A stretch of DNA of 64,000 bases from Dietzia timorensis (GCF_001659785.1 NZ_CP015961.1:1674001-1738000); one strand, 5' to 3'; positions 44,563 through 53,515 are shown, numbered from the stretch's first letter. The notes: generated by a model from the sequence alone, not told the origin. Made by a program: numbers and translations.

Positions 44563-46533
44563 CTAGTGCCGTCGTCTGCTGCTGAACACGTCGAATAGAA
44601 CGCGGAAGGTCAGGGTTCCGGACACGGGAATGAGAATAAACCCGAAGAGCTGGAAGAGCGTGAGCGTCTCAGTGACCTTCGGCCCAGTCGAGCTCACCAA
44701 AAGTAGTACCGCCATGATGCCGAACACGCCGGCGAGAAAAGTGATCGCGGCGAAGTGGAGGAACTCGCGATACACGCGTCGGTCGTGTTCGTCCGCCATC
44801 GCCCTGACCCCGATGGAGAAGCGGTCCTCGGCGAGCGCTCGGGTCACGGTATCGGCACGCTGCACGAGGCCGTGCAATAAAGGTAGAGATTCGATGACCT
44901 CGTTTTCCACCGACTCCTTCACCGACTTCGGTTCGAGGCGGAACCTCATCGTCGCCGAGCCGAACTCGGTTGCGCTATCGAGGAGGTTGAATGAGGGATC
45001 GAGTTTGAGCAGGGTGCCCTCGGCTGCGCCCATCGCGCGCAGCGCGGACATGAGTTCGGCCGGAAGAGCGATGCCGTGAAGACTCAAAATCGTGAAGATC
45101 TCGGACAACGCCGATGGATCCATGCTCGACCCGGGGGCCAGGTGGTGCGCCATGAAGGCGCCGATTTCCTTTCGAAGCTCGACTTCGTTGACGCCCGGGG
45201 GAATCTCGACGAACGCCAGCACTGAATCGGCGAACGCGCGCGAATTGCGACGGGAGACGGCGAGAAAGACATCCGCAAGCCGGTGCCGCGTCTCGGAATC
45301 GATACGGCCAACGGATCCCAGATCGAGAAGTGCGGGGGAGCCGTCCGGGGTGATGATGACGTTGCCCGGGTGGAGATCCGAGTGGAAGACGCCGTCCTCG
45401 AGGATCTGCAGGAGGAGCGAGCGAAATACCGTCTCCGCGATCGTCTTCCGTGTGTCTGCGTCAAGAGAATCGAGCGCGGACGGCCGGCTCACGGTATTGC
45501 CCTCCATGAACTCCATGACGAGCACACGCTTTGTGCACCACTCTCGATAGCAGTGGGGGACCCTGATGCGATCGGCCGGCTTGTGACGATTCTGCGCCGA
45601 CTCCATCGCTCGTAGGTTGGACGCCTCGACCCGGAAGTCCGTTTCCTCGCGGAGGCTCGCCGTCATGCTCGACACGACTTCTGAGACACCAACGTCGCGA
45701 GCCCACTCGGAGGATCCCTCGAGCCGTCGCGACAGTCGCATGGCGATGTCTGAGTCCCGCTCGATGAGCGGGACAATGCCGGGACGCTGCACCTTGACTG
45801 CCACCTTTTCGCCGGAGGCAAGCGTTGCAATGTGGACCTGACCGATCGAAGCGGTGGCGACAGGAGAGTGGTCGATGGAGGCGAAAATGTCGCCGACGGG
45901 TGCGGGCAGTTCCTCGTCGAGGACGGCGGAGATCTCCTCCCACGGAGTTGGTGGAATTTCCTGCTGGAGCAGGCTCAACTCGGTGAGGTAGGCGTCGGGG
46001 AGTAGGTCGCTGCGAGTCGACAGGAGCTGGCCGAACTTGATGAATGCGCCGCCGGCCTGCTCGCACGCGGCGCGCAGATTCGCAGCCTGCTCGATCCGCT
46101 TACGCTCGGCCTCGAGGCCCTTACCGTTGTCGATGCGGAATGGGATGAGGCCGTTGCGCGAGACAATCCGCATGAGCTGGGTATAGCGGCGTCCGCGCGA
46201 AAGCGTTTGGCGAAGTATTTTGCCCCATTGGTGGACGGCCGGCACCCGACCTTGCGGGACGACGATCTCGAGTAGTACGAGAATCGCAATCGTGACAAGC
46301 ACGAGAATCCCGAACTGGACGGGAATGAGCGCGAAATTAGAGGAGTCCGACGGCCACACGACCTGGGACTCGAACCCGAGCTCGGCGCCCAGGCCGAGCA
46401 CACCGGCAAAAAGAATTCTTCCGATGCCCAGGTCCGCACCGAGGATTCGCCGCGAGGCCACGATGATAAACGCCAGAAGCAGCAATGTCGCGACCGAAAC
46501 GAGCACGACGTTGGTGACTATTCCGAAACTCAC
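44563..46533 (-). CDS. ABC1/AarF/UbiB-family atypical kinase
   Basis: 656 residues from GTG 46533, with GGGAGG seven bases upstream. Two N-terminal membrane helices (~1-100) and two C-terminal ones (~590-650) flank the kinase-like domain. Signatures are KxGQ (FIKFGQLLSTRSDLLP, ~175), the nucleotide lysine VKVQRPG (~252), HSDLHPGN (~395) and DLGSVGR (~418). Family members support prenyl-quinone or lipid metabolism and have ATPase rather than classic kinase activity. In this menaquinone-using lineage the role is inferred as quinone or membrane-lipid homeostasis. Confidence 0.88.
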   Translation of the reverse strand: MSFGIVTNVVLVSVATLLLLAFIIVASRRILGADLGIGRILFAGVLGLGAELGFESQVVWPSDSSNFALIPVQFGILVLVTIAILVLLEIVVPQGRVPAVHQWGKILRQTLSRGRRYTQLMRIVSRNGLIPFRIDNGKGLEAERKRIEQAANLRAACEQAGGAFIKFGQLLSTRSDLLPDAYLTELSLLQQEIPPTPWEEISAVLDEELPAPVGDIFASIDHSPVATASIGQVHIATLASGEKVAVKVQRPGIVPLIERDSDIAMRLSRRLEGSSEWARDVGVSEVVSSMTASLREETDFRVEASNLRAMESAQNRHKPADRIRVPHCYREWCTKRVLVMEFMEGNTVSRPSALDSLDADTRKTIAETVFRSLLLQILEDGVFHSDLHPGNVIITPDGSPALLDLGSVGRIDSETRHRLADVFLAVSRRNSRAFADSVLAFVEIPPGVNEVELRKEIGAFMAHHLAPGSSMDPSALSEIFTILSLHGIALPAELMSALRAMGAAEGTLLKLDPSFNLLDSATEFGSATMRFRLEPKSVKESVENEVIESLPLLHGLVQRADTVTRALAEDRFSIGVRAMADEHDRRVYREFLHFAAITFLAGVFGIMAVLLLVSSTGPKVTETLTLFQLFGFILIPVSGTLTFRVLFDVFSSRRRH

Positions 46534-46776
46534 GCCGCGACCTCCCTTCGGACGGTAGGGCATTCCTGGGACGGCCAGGCGAGCGGCGGGGAATAGGGGG
46601 AACGTATACGCATTGTCCCTTCAGCCTAGCTATTCATGACGGCGGGCAGACTCAGATTTTCCGGCGAATTGGCCGATGCTTCCTCCTTCTTTCGGTTGAT
46701 GTCGGGCAATGCGAACGTGTCGAGAATGGAGTTATCGGGCCGAGAAGGCCCAAGGACACACGTCGAAAGGAAAGTC

Positions 46777-47220
46777 ATGCGTCGTCTCTACTACGCGGCA
46801 TTCACGTACACTATTCTCGGGTTGCTCGGTGGGCTCTATTACCGCGAGCTGACCAAGGCTCAAGACTTCCCGGAGGACGGGTTCACCCAACTGAGCGTCG
46901 TCCACACGCATCTATTCGCCTTGGGACTGCTGGTCATGCTCGTAGTCCTGGCACTGGAGAAGTCTTTCGGCCTTTCGCGATCGAAGCTGTTCGACTGGTT
47001 CTTCTGGCTCTACAATGCCGGAATTGTCCTCACCGTGGGCATGTTGTTCGTCCACGGCACGATGACGGTGATGGGGACGGAAGAAGTTTCGCCGGCGATT
47101 TCCGGCATTGCCGGGCTCGGGCACATCCTGCTGACGATTGCGCTCGTTATTTTCTTCCTCGTTCTCGGCAAGGCGGTCAAGTCAGAGTCCACAATGCCGC
47201 AGAAGGTGTCCGCCTCGTAG
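46777..47220 (+). CDS. DUF2871 membrane protein
   Basis: 147 residues with four membrane helices. Conserved His occur in VVHTHLFALG (~45) and FVHGTMTV (~90), then GLGHILLTIAL, a pattern of membrane-embedded His that recalls heme- or metal-binding four-helix proteins. ATG 46777 follows GAAAGGAAAG. DUF2871 function is unknown. A terminator follows. Confidence 0.8.
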   Translation: MRRLYYAAFTYTILGLLGGLYYRELTKAQDFPEDGFTQLSVVHTHLFALGLLVMLVVLALEKSFGLSRSKLFDWFFWLYNAGIVLTVGMLFVHGTMTVMGTEEVSPAISGIAGLGHILLTIALVIFFLVLGKAVKSESTMPQKVSAS

Positions 47221-47268
47221 CTCAGCGTGGTCCGTTAACCGGCACGAAGAGTTGGGACTGACGTCTTA

Positions 47269-47304
47269 CGCGCCCCGCGGAGCCTAAGGGCTCGGCGGGG
47301 CGCG
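47269..47304 (+). terminator. Terminator after DUF2871 gene
   Basis: CGCGCCCCGC (47269-47278) pairs with GCGGGGCGCG (47295-47304); inner GAGCC/GGCTC extends the stem. Confidence 0.75.
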
Positions 47305-47866
47305 CTGGTTGTAGTCGGCGAGGACGTTGATGAGGGGGATAGAGGAGTCATGTTTCGCCCTAGGGCTTCTCACGATGCGTGCGTAGCCGGCGGACGAGGG
47401 AACCAACGAACGGTTTACTGGTAACAGTGCATATTCGTTCAGTGCATATTCGGCACTTGCACGTCGGTAGATCTGCCAGTACCCGCTCTCCCATACGACG
47501 CGCATTCAGGCCGGGTGTCGGGGGTCAACATAGCTACTCGTGAGTTACGATCCTGACGCGACACCGAATTATCGATAATGCCGCCCAAGGGAAACGTCGA
47601 ACCTGTCCGGGGCAATGTTGAAATGTCGAACAATTTGGTTTGACAACAATTGCCCGAAGAAGTGCCCGTGGGTTTTGTAAGACTTGCGCGGCGGCGCTCG
47701 CTTTGCTCCGGGCCTTTGCGCTGTTAGATCGGTCTGGAGCGCCTGAGTCGCTGAGTTGAGCGTTGCCGATTCCTCTATTGGATCGTGACTTTTCGGATAC
47801 CGTTCTGTTAGGTTCTCTGTCTGTGCCGCATTTCGCGGCGCCAGGATGTCAATCCGAAGGATGAGG
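47305..47866. other. Intergenic region upstream of the M23 peptidase
   Basis: About 560 bp without a supported gene. It is lower in GC than the flanking core, contains an ATCGAT-centred palindrome at ~47571-47579 and several short direct repeats (GTGCATATTCG twice at ~47426-47452). I looked for the c-di-AMP (ydaO) riboswitch often found before actinobacterial cell-wall hydrolases and did not see its conserved core. Confidence 0.4.
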
Positions 47867-48607
47867 ATGAACCACAATCCGAACGCTGTCACCGTCACTG
47901 AACTTGTCGCACGCGTAGGGGGGGCTAGCCACGTCGGTAGTGCGCGTCGACATGCCAAAGGTGCGGCCGCTGGTCGCGGTCGCACAACTGCAGGAATCGT
48001 CGCCGGTGCCGCTATCGCTGGTGGAGCGGCAATCGCCGCCGCCCCCCTCGCCTCGGCCCAGTCAAGCGAATTACCGGCCAATGACCAAATTCAGCAGCTC
48101 GCGACCCAAGTTGTAAATGACGGCTTGGGTGACCAGCTGGCTCCGGTCGTCGATCAGTACGGCGAATATGCCGATGTGGCCGGGGTTGATCTCGGCTCGT
48201 TCGGGGCAGCCTTACCAGGCGGCGCGGCCCACGCACCGACTGTGGGCGCCGTGACGTCCAGCTTTGGCCCGCGGTGGGGCACCTTCACCAATGGCACCGA
48301 CTTTGGAGCGCCGATTGGCACTCCACTGTATGCCGCAAAATCGGGCGTGATCGAGGAAGCTGGACCTGCATCGGGCTACGGATTATGGATTCGCATTCGG
48401 ACCGATGAGGGCGAACTACTCGAATACGGCCACAACAATGAGAACTTTGTCCAGAAAGGGCAGCGTGTACAAGCCGGCGACGTAATTGGCACGGTGGGAA
48501 ACCGGGGCGATTCGACTGGACCTCACCTGCACTTCGGAGTCCAAGACGCTAGCGGTAACTGGACCGACCCCGTTCCGTGGCTCGCGCGAAACGGCGTCAT
48601 TGTCTAA
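47867..48607 (+). CDS. Secreted M23-family (LytM-like) protein with substituted zinc ligand
   Basis: 246 residues. ATG 47867 has GAAGG at six bases. A basic N-terminus and hydrophobic segment (TTAGIVAGAAIAGGAAIAAA, ending ASAQ) form the signal peptide. The M23 domain spans ~128-246. The HxGxD zinc motif reads TNGTD, with Thr141 in place of the ligand His and Asp145 kept. The downstream YGHNN and GPHLHFGV are intact. Loss of a ligand suggests a non-catalytic activator or wall-binding role, as in EnvC/NlpD-type proteins. It is monocistronic. Confidence 0.82.
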   Translation: MNHNPNAVTVTELVARVGGASHVGSARRHAKGAAAGRGRTTAGIVAGAAIAGGAAIAAAPLASAQSSELPANDQIQQLATQVVNDGLGDQLAPVVDQYGEYADVAGVDLGSFGAALPGGAAHAPTVGAVTSSFGPRWGTFTNGTDFGAPIGTPLYAAKSGVIEEAGPASGYGLWIRIRTDEGELLEYGHNNENFVQKGQRVQAGDVIGTVGNRGDSTGPHLHFGVQDASGNWTDPVPWLARNGVIV

Positions 48608-48660
48608 TTGAGGGAGCGGCTTTGTAGTTGGCGCTTTCTTAAGATGCCAACTTGTCCGCT

Positions 48661-48699
48661 GGGGAGGAACCTCTGAGAAATCAGGCACGGGTCCTCCCC
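48661..48699 (+). terminator. Terminator after M23 gene
   Basis: GGGGAGGA (48661-48668) pairs with TCCTCCCC (48692-48699), followed by TTGCTTTT. Confidence 0.7.
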
Positions 48700-48809
48700 T
48701 TGCTTTTGGCAGGCCGTCTCCAGTTGGCTCGCGCCGCGTTCCTCGCCCCGCCTGGTTGCCACTAGTTCGTGGGCATTAATCCTCCCCTCAAGACGAGGCG
48801 CCAAATATC

Positions 48810-48843
48810 TTGATTAATCGCCATATGGCGATATAATCGCCGT
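48810..48843 (+). promoter_or_regulatory. Leaderless promoter and double-palindrome operator of the arsR-cdf operon
   Basis: TTGATT (48810-48815) and TATAAT (48832-48837) are 16 nt apart, and the -10 ends six bases before ATG 48844. ATCGCCATATGGCGAT (48817-48832) is a perfect 16-bp palindrome. GGCGAT-ATA-ATCGCC (48827-48841) is a second one sharing an arm. Both sit on the core promoter, ideal for ArsR repression. Confidence 0.75.
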
Positions 48844-49233
48844 ATGAGAAACGATGATATCGGCGATATTTCTCGCCTCGCAGAAGCGAGCGACGCGCTC
48901 GCGGCAGTATTTCATGCCTTGTCTGAACCAACGAGGCTCGCGGTGCTTGAGCACCTCTCGCGCGGCGAGCACCGCGTACGCGACATCGTTGAACATTTGC
49001 ACCTCGCACAATCCACGGTGAGTAAACATCTCGCTTGCCTGCGAGAATGTGGTCTCGTTTCGGTTCGTGTCGAAGGTCGGGCGTCGTGGTTCTCGATCGC
49101 GGACGCGCCTCGCTTGGCGGCACTTATTTCCTCCGCCGAATCCCTGCTGGTTCATTCTGGAATCGCGCTGTCGCTCCGGGAACATCAGTCACATGACCAC
49201 TCCGCAGGTCTACCTGAAACGGAGCTGTCATGA
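48844..49233 (+). CDS. ArsR/SmtB-family metal-sensing repressor
   Basis: 129 residues. The winged helix has the ArsR signature SEPTRLAVLEHLSRG and recognition helix LAQSTVSKHLACLRECGLV (~55-73). The C-terminus is His-rich (REHQSHDH), suiting zinc or a similar ion at the alpha-5 site. It overlaps the downstream CDF gene (ATGA), so it represses its own efflux operon. No ribosome site is needed, as the promoter appears leaderless. Confidence 0.9.
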   Translation: MRNDDIGDISRLAEASDALAAVFHALSEPTRLAVLEHLSRGEHRVRDIVEHLHLAQSTVSKHLACLRECGLVSVRVEGRASWFSIADAPRLAALISSAESLLVHSGIALSLREHQSHDHSAGLPETELS

Positions 49234-50195
49234 GCATTGGACACAACCACGGTGCAGGGCAATCCCACGGCCATGGGCACGATCACGCCTCGCCGACCGC
49301 GAACCCTGGAGCACGCCGCCGCTTGGCGATTGCTTTTGCAATTACGGCCCTCATCGTAATCGCGCAAGCAGTAGGCGCCGCCGTCACCGGCAGCCTCGCT
49401 TTACTCACAGACACGGCGCACGCGCTGGTCGACGCCTCCGGCCTGCTCGTGGCGCTCATCGCGGCCACGATGATGATGCGCCCCCCGAGCAGTAAACGCA
49501 CCTGGGGCTTCGCGCGTATCGAGATTGTGGCCGCACTCGGGCAAGCGACATTGTTGCTGGTCGTCGGCACCTACACGGCGTTCGAAGGTATTACTCGATT
49601 ATTCGATCCGCCGGAGGTGCCGTCGACCGAGTTACTGATCTTCGGCGTCATTGGCCTGATCGCGAACATCGTCGCCATGGCTGTTTTGCTGGGTGGGCGC
49701 AACTCCAATATGAATATGAAAGCCGCATTCCTCGAAGTGCTCAACGATGCGCTGGGATCGATCGGCGTAATCATCGCAGCTATCCTCATCTGGACCACCG
49801 GATTCCAGCAGGCAGACGCGCTCGCGGGGCTGTTCATCGCCGCGCTCATCGCACCGCGGGCGTTCCGGATCATGCGTGAATCGCTGCGCGTACTCATGGA
49901 ATTTACCCCGCGCGATCTCGACCTCGACGAGGTTCGCGCGCGCCTACTTCGACTCGAGCACGTCACCGGCGTGCACGACGTCCACGCATCCACCATCGGC
50001 ACAGGGCTCCCGATCTTGACTGCGCACTTGGTGATTCACGAAGAGTGCTTTAACTCTGGGCATGCGCCTGACATTCTTGAAAACGCACGCAGATGCCTCG
50101 ACGACGTAAACGGGGCGGAGATTGAACACGCCACGTTTCAACTCGAAACGGCGAAGACCCACGCCTCGGAGAGCGCGACAGTACTCCACGAATAG
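49230..50195 (+). CDS. Cation diffusion facilitator (CzcD/ZitB-like) metal exporter
   Basis: 321 residues with a His-rich N-terminus (GHNHGAGQSHGHGHDH), six membrane helices and a C-terminal cytoplasmic domain. The transport-site residues are in helix 2, TDTAHALVD (DxxxD-type, ~57), and helix 5, LNDALGS (~170). It exports Zn2+ (or Co2+, Cd2+) in exchange for protons. It is translationally coupled to the ArsR repressor. Confidence 0.93.
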   Translation: MSIGHNHGAGQSHGHGHDHASPTANPGARRRLAIAFAITALIVIAQAVGAAVTGSLALLTDTAHALVDASGLLVALIAATMMMRPPSSKRTWGFARIEIVAALGQATLLLVVGTYTAFEGITRLFDPPEVPSTELLIFGVIGLIANIVAMAVLLGGRNSNMNMKAAFLEVLNDALGSIGVIIAAILIWTTGFQQADALAGLFIAALIAPRAFRIMRESLRVLMEFTPRDLDLDEVRARLLRLEHVTGVHDVHASTIGTGLPILTAHLVIHEECFNSGHAPDILENARRCLDDVNGAEIEHATFQLETAKTHASESATVLHE

Positions 50196-50349
50196 CTGAC
50201 ATCGGTTCCCCGGCCGAATCATCGCCAAGGTTACGAAGGAAAACGGGAACCCTTCCACACCACCCCTGGCCATTTGTCGAAAGACAGAACGCGCGATTCG
50301 CGACGGTGCATCCGACACGCGGTCGTATTCTCAGATCTTGAGGCCGTGC

Positions 50350-50991
50350 TCAAATGAGTGAGCTCCAGTAGCTCCAAAAGCGCACGGCGATCAAGGCAGC
50401 GATGGCCAGAAACCAGCTGGTGATAATTGCACCCCGGTACTCGGTGAGCCCTCGAATAAGTCGATGTTCTTCACCGGCCGAGCTCTGTTGAACAAGCCGC
50501 AGCGTGTGCGTCGTGGTGTAAAGGAAAATCGGGATGGTCACGGCCCACACCACTATGCAGTACGGGCAGAGCGCCCCGATGACATACAGACTTTGGTAGA
50601 TGAGCCAGTGAACGAAAATGACCGCGAAGGTCACTCCGAACTGGGATAGGACCCAGAACCAGCTTGCGAACCTCGCACCGGCCAATAGTGCCGCGCCAAT
50701 TGTGGCCACAGTAGCGAATCCAGCAACACCAAGGACCGGGTTGGGAATGCCGAACGCCTCAGCCTGGGGCGTGGACATCACAGATCCACACGAAAGGACC
50801 GGATTGATCGAACAGCTCGGGACGTAGTCGGGGTTCTCAATGAGCGCGATCTTCTCTACCAACAGTGTCACCGCCATCGCGAGGCCGATAGCTCCGCCGA
50901 TCAGAAGGACTACGGCCAGCCTTCGACTCTCTGCCGAGTTCTCGACAGTTCCGGTCTCGGCACGGCGAACGTCACTCGTCGAGTGCCGCAT
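50350..50991 (-). CDS. Vitamin K epoxide reductase family membrane protein (VKOR)
   Basis: 213 residues with four to five membrane helices. It has the shared periplasmic Cys pair in the loop PSCSINPVLSCGSVM (~57-67) and the active CxxC in GALCPYCIVVW (~138-145). It oxidises the partner DsbA-like protein and passes electrons to menaquinone. ATG 50991 overlaps the end of the dsbA-like gene by 20 bp, so the pair is coupled. In actinobacteria lacking DsbB, VKOR drives disulfide formation in exported proteins. Confidence 0.9.
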   Translation of the reverse strand: MRHSTSDVRRAETGTVENSAESRRLAVVLLIGGAIGLAMAVTLLVEKIALIENPDYVPSCSINPVLSCGSVMSTPQAEAFGIPNPVLGVAGFATVATIGAALLAGARFASWFWVLSQFGVTFAVIFVHWLIYQSLYVIGALCPYCIVVWAVTIPIFLYTTTHTLRLVQQSSAGEEHRLIRGLTEYRGAIITSWFLAIAALIAVRFWSYWSSLI

Positions 50992-51619
50992 TGAGACTAT
51001 TCTCCAAGTCGGCGGTCGTTTCTGGTGCGAGGCGCTCACCGTCGAGGAAGAATGTCGGCGTTCCTTGAACGCCGAGGTCCTGGCCGTCTTGCTGACTTTG
51101 TTCGACTCGCTCAATAATCTCAGGAGCCTCGAAGTCCACCGTGAATCGTTCCATGTCGAGACCAAGTTCCTCGGCGTATCCGAAGAACGTCTCCTCCTGC
51201 GATGTTTCTTGATGCCCCCACTCCTCGGGGGACTCAAACAAGCGCTGATACATGGCCTCGAACTGGCCTTGTTCCGCGGCGGCCTCTGCAGCCTGCGCCG
51301 CGCTGACGGAGTTGCCGTGAAGTGGCATATGGCGGACCACGAAACGCACCCTGTCACCGTACTTTTCGCGGAGCTGCTCGATCGTGGGATACAAGGCGAT
51401 GCAGGCTTCACATTCGAAGTCTAGAAACTCGACGAACGTGGCTTCTGTCCCCTCCGACAGGATGGGGCTATCTTCTCGAACTAGCAGCTCCTGGCTAGGG
51501 GCACTCTCGGGCGCAGACGCGCCGTTCTCATCATCATTTCCGGTGAAAACGAAGAAGCCGACGAGCACCACCAGTGCGACAATAATTAGTGCACAGGAGA
51601 GCTTTGTACTTTTACTCAA
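50972..51619 (-). CDS. DsbA-like membrane-anchored thiol oxidoreductase
   Basis: 215 residues from TTG 51619, which has GGAAGG nine bases upstream. One N-terminal membrane helix (ALIIVALVVLVGFFVF) tethers a thioredoxin-like domain. The active site is FECEAC (~79-84), and the cis-Pro loop is GVQGTPTFFLDG (~184). It forms disulfides in exported proteins and is reoxidised by the VKOR encoded downstream. A decayed copy of a close relative lies at ~53.4 kb. Confidence 0.9.
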   Translation of the reverse strand: MSKSTKLSCALIIVALVVLVGFFVFTGNDDENGASAPESAPSQELLVREDSPILSEGTEATFVEFLDFECEACIALYPTIEQLREKYGDRVRFVVRHMPLHGNSVSAAQAAEAAAEQGQFEAMYQRLFESPEEWGHQETSQEETFFGYAEELGLDMERFTVDFEAPEIIERVEQSQQDGQDLGVQGTPTFFLDGERLAPETTADLENSLNAALDE

Positions 51620-51946
51620 TGATCGACGCCTTCCGTGGGCCCACAAGACCAGGATACGGTACATGCCCTTGCAACCACCTGATGAGCAGCACCAGAAGTG
51701 CCTGAGTCCTCCGCGCGACGCGAGGGCGCAACTCGGAATCGACCAAGAATCATGAAAGCCTCAATGAATTCGTGACGTAGCGGGAAAGCGGCTAACTGTC
51801 ACGGGGAGCCACGTTGGGACGACCGCGCGTCATAGCCACTTCAGGGCCCACGCTGGATTCGTAGGGCGGCTGAAGGACTCGCGCTCCTTGTGCAGTACAG
51901 CGGCCGTATGTCCTGGTGCCGGTGCCGCTGCGAGGCGTGCCAAGAG
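51620..51946. other. Intergenic region, no gene seen
   Basis: About 325 bp between the dsbA-like gene and the end of the marR gene. No frame resembles a family and no convincing terminator or RNA was found. Confidence 0.4.
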
Positions 51947-52384
51947 TCAAGAGACTTGATGGACGGCGGGCGGCAGCGTTTGAAGAATGCGAGAAAGGGA
52001 TTCGCCCAGGTGGGCGACTTCTTTTTCGGGGATATCCTTGAGGATTTCCTGTGCCCAGAGGTCGCGCATTGTGGTCACTTCGTCTGCCAAAGTTGCGCCG
52101 TCGGTGGTTAAGGCTAGGTGTTTGGCTCTCCCATCGCCAGGTTCAGGCATGAGCTCGGCGAGGCCCTTACCTTCGAGCGTTTTGGCGACTTGCGTCATTC
52201 GTCGGCGCGAGATTTCGAGCCGCTCGGCGACGACGCTTGGGCGCGAAGGGCCGTGTTCTTGGAGGCACACAACAGCGCGCGATTCGGCGGCTGTGAGCCC
52301 GAGGGCGGCACTGCCAAGATCGACCGCGGCGGCGAGTCGCAGCCCTATAACGGTCAGGAGGTCAAAGGTCTGGGCACGGTTCAT
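51947..52384 (-). CDS. MarR-family transcriptional regulator
   Basis: 145 residues. The winged helix covers ~30-100 (ESRAVVCLQEHGPSRPSVVAERLEISRRRMTQ read by pattern, then the wing EPGDGRAKHLALT). It is divergent from the alpha/beta hydrolase gene, and the 44-bp spacer holds two overlapping palindromes, so it probably represses both genes. The ligand is unknown. Confidence 0.88.
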   Translation of the reverse strand: MNRAQTFDLLTVIGLRLAAAVDLGSAALGLTAAESRAVVCLQEHGPSRPSVVAERLEISRRRMTQVAKTLEGKGLAELMPEPGDGRAKHLALTTDGATLADEVTTMRDLWAQEILKDIPEKEVAHLGESLSRILQTLPPAVHQVS

Positions 52385-52394
52385 GTCAACCCCT

Positions 52395-52413
52395 TGGTAA
52401 TTACCATTGGTAA
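52395..52413. promoter_or_regulatory. MarR operator in divergent promoter
   Basis: TGGTAATTACCA (52395-52406) and TTACCATTGGTAA (52401-52413) are two perfect palindromes sharing an arm. They lie directly upstream of TATATT (52415-52420), the likely -10 of the hydrolase gene. Confidence 0.7.
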
Positions 52414-52428
52414 GTATATTGTGGGTGA

Positions 52429-53277
52429 ATGCCTATTATGTCGCTTCCGACTCACGACGTGCATTACGAAGATCGAGGTACCGGCACGCCGGTACTTCTA
52501 CTCGGAGGTTCTGGTGAGCCGATGATTGCGTGGGAATTCTGTGGTCTGGTCGAGGCGTTGCTTTCCAAGGGGCACCGAGTTGTTTGGTTCGCTGCTAGGG
52601 GTGTGCGACCCTCCGGCTGTCCGCCGCTTCCTTGGTCTCTTGACGCCATGGCCGACGATGCGATCAGCCTGCTTGATCACTTACAGATCGAGCAGGTGAC
52701 CGGCATTGGTTATTCTCTGGGAGGGTTCACGCTCGAGCGGATGGCTCTTCGCCGGCCGGAGAGGATCGCAGCAGCGGTATTGATGGCAAGTGCTGGCGGC
52801 GCCGATGGAATTGTGCGCAATGGCTTCATTGACGCAGAGAATGCGTTCGCGAAACAAGCGGGTCAAGTTCCCGTGCACTTCAGCCGCCTTATGACTTTGA
52901 TGACCGCGTTGGGCGGGGACGAATTAACCAATCCCGAGACAATTAAGCAGTGGTGGGAACTCCTGGCCCACCAGGGAGATCAGTGGGCACAGCCTCATGG
53001 TGAGATCGGTCAGGCGCAGGTCGCATTGGACTGGAAGAACTCTGGGGGAACGACTGGGTCGCCATTTCCTGACTCGGTTCGAATATCACTGCTCTATTTC
53101 GGCCAAGACTCGCTGTTTCCGGCTCACGAAGCCTCTGCAGTCGCGCGGCACTTGGGTTCGCGTACAGAGATTGTGACCGTGGAAAACGCGGGCCATGCTG
53201 GCCTCTTGACTCGGCCAGAAGAAACGACCGACGCCCTTTTAGGCTTGTTGGAACGTTGGCGTTCGGCAAGCGAGTGA
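52429..53277 (+). CDS. Alpha/beta-fold hydrolase
   Basis: 282 residues. The oxyanion segment is GGSGEP (~26-31), the nucleophile elbow GYSLGG (Ser ~102), the acid in FGQDSLFP (~227) and the catalytic His in NAGHAGL (~258). Substrate is unknown; control by the divergent MarR suggests an inducible ester or haloalkane-like compound. The ATG at 52429 is nine bases after the -10, so it may be leaderless; ATG 52438 is an alternative. Confidence 0.88.
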   Translation: MPIMSLPTHDVHYEDRGTGTPVLLLGGSGEPMIAWEFCGLVEALLSKGHRVVWFAARGVRPSGCPPLPWSLDAMADDAISLLDHLQIEQVTGIGYSLGGFTLERMALRRPERIAAAVLMASAGGADGIVRNGFIDAENAFAKQAGQVPVHFSRLMTLMTALGGDELTNPETIKQWWELLAHQGDQWAQPHGEIGQAQVALDWKNSGGTTGSPFPDSVRISLLYFGQDSLFPAHEASAVARHLGSRTEIVTVENAGHAGLLTRPEETTDALLGLLERWRSASE

Positions 53278-53329
53278 CGTTCGCGCCGCCATGCGTTATC
53301 TGCACCGTGTATAGCTAACGCGGCATGCG

Positions 53330-53515
53330 TAGAGCTTTTATGCGAAGGCATGCGCCGAACTACGAAGGTCACACGGGCGCAGTATTCCTTGCGAAGTTCT
53401 TCAATTGCCGGATATCGGCAAGGCGCTCCTCGCAATCGGAGTCGAGGAATTCGACGAACACCGCGTCCCTTCCCTCTGAGAAGTGGGGACTGTCTTCGCG
53501 GAGCTACCATTTCCT
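53330..53515 (-). pseudogene. Decayed dsbA-like gene fragment
   Basis: Minus-strand sequence reads REDSPHFSEGRDAVFVEFLDSDCEER, broken by a frameshift near 53422, then RYPAIEELRKEYCARVTFVVRRMPSH. This aligns residue by residue with REDSPILSEG...FLDFECEAC and YPTIEQLREKYGDRVRFVVRHMP of the intact dsbA-like gene at 50972-51619. The active-site second Cys is lost, and sequence similarity ends on both sides. It is a partial, dead paralogue. The remainder of 53278-53640 shows no intact gene. Confidence 0.75.

Noticed and set aside
47284-47505. Minus-strand 73-codon ORF after the DUF2871 gene
   Set aside because: Lies over a terminator, has biased composition and no ribosome site.
47500-47866. c-di-AMP riboswitch before the M23 gene
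   Set aside because: Expected by analogy with other actinobacterial wall hydrolases, but the conserved core segments are not visible.
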